Position numbers and translations under genes: made by a program. 35,778 bases of DNA, taken from contig BQJU01000073.1 in NCBI GenBank assembly GCA_021604865.1, positions 1 through 35,778 on the forward strand, in the 5' to 3' direction. The stretch's first letter is position 1. Every line of letters starts with the position of its first letter. Below the pieces are notes generated by a model that was not told the DNA's origin, ran no database searches, and worked only from the letters and a program-made list of their open reading frames with translations. Positions 35,581 to 35,778 of this stretch are shown here, piece after piece. Source of the stretch: Saprospiraceae bacterium (GTDB lineage: Bacteria; Bacteroidota; Bacteroidia; Chitinophagales; Saprospiraceae).

Positions 35581-35778
35581 GGTGGTTTAGAATGGAGTGG
35601 CTCTTTCCAGTTTTTTCATTTTTTTCGATTCTTCCGGAGAACACAGGTTTAGGGATGTTTAGAAGGTTTAGGACGGGGATGGTGGTTTAGAATGGAGTGG
35701 CTCTTTCCAGTTTTTTCATTTTTTTCGATTCTTCTGGAGAATACAGGTTTAGGGATGTTTAGAAGGTTTAGGACGGGG
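35581..35778. repeat. Tandem 100-bp direct repeat, running off the window
   Basis: Units 35581-35680 and 35681-35778 (98 bases visible) differ at only two positions (C/T at 35635/35735 and 35642/35742). Each holds three GTTTAG words. A diverged copy lies at ~31445-31545. The array probably continues past the window. Confidence 0.9.

Noticed and set aside
35581-35778. CRISPR array or telomere-like repeat
   Set aside because: Whole 100-bp units repeat with no variable spacers; the GTTTAG words are irregularly spaced.

Overview
The window looks like a chromosome segment of a Bacteroidota bacterium, most likely a Saprospiria/Lewinella-type organism. Reasons: four large secreted proteins end in a Por-secretion (T9SS) type A sorting domain. 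Lipoproteins with short lipoboxes, a LytS/LytTR two-component pair and a large FtsX-type permease are typical of the phylum. Start codons have little Shine-Dalgarno, and several promoters fit the Bacteroidota form TTTG-N19-21-TAnnTTTG. No rRNA, tRNA, CRISPR array, prophage or intact insertion sequence was seen. The species call is inference.

Layout. 1-351: non-coding, structured. 352-5720: 5'-nucleotidase-like lipoprotein, a convergent dicarboxylate/amino-acid:cation symporter with an unusual periplasmic insert, and a divergent S9 prolyl-oligopeptidase lipoprotein. 5897-10007: secreted reprolysin-like zinc protease convergent with a GNAT-like protein. 10071-18704: the most unusual part, two copies of one divergent gene pair (helical-repeat-like cytoplasmic protein on the minus strand, T9SS-secreted multidomain protein on the plus strand). 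The two secreted-protein genes have matching promoters: two identical 10-mers at identical spacing. 18730-25078: LytTR response regulator and LytS kinase (overlapping by ATGA) divergent from an ABC ATPase and an ABC-2 permease fused to an M1-type peptidase domain. 25117-28805: secreted vanadium haloperoxidase and an amidohydrolase lipoprotein separated by a small inverted-repeat element. 29085-31322: katG with a possible OxyR-type site upstream. 31323-31833: non-coding, terminator plus repeat debris. 31834-32805: DoxX-like and SRPBCC genes behind a well-formed promoter/operator whose usual ArsR-family regulator gene is reduced to a 19-codon remnant. 33163-35577: FtsX/MacB-type permease followed by a 100-bp tandem repeat that runs off the window.

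How the genes work together. Much of the window concerns the cell envelope: nucleotide and peptide scavenging lipoproteins, T9SS-exported enzymes and adhesin-like proteins, and exporters. The two candidate systems worth testing are (i) the duplicated divergent module with interchangeable N-terminal ectodomains and a shared promoter, and (ii) the LytS/LytTR plus ABC/peptidase-fusion cluster, whose layout recalls NatKR-NatAB of Bacillus but whose peptidase domain appears to lack a zinc-ligand glutamate. No function is known to me for the paralogous minus-strand proteins of module (i).
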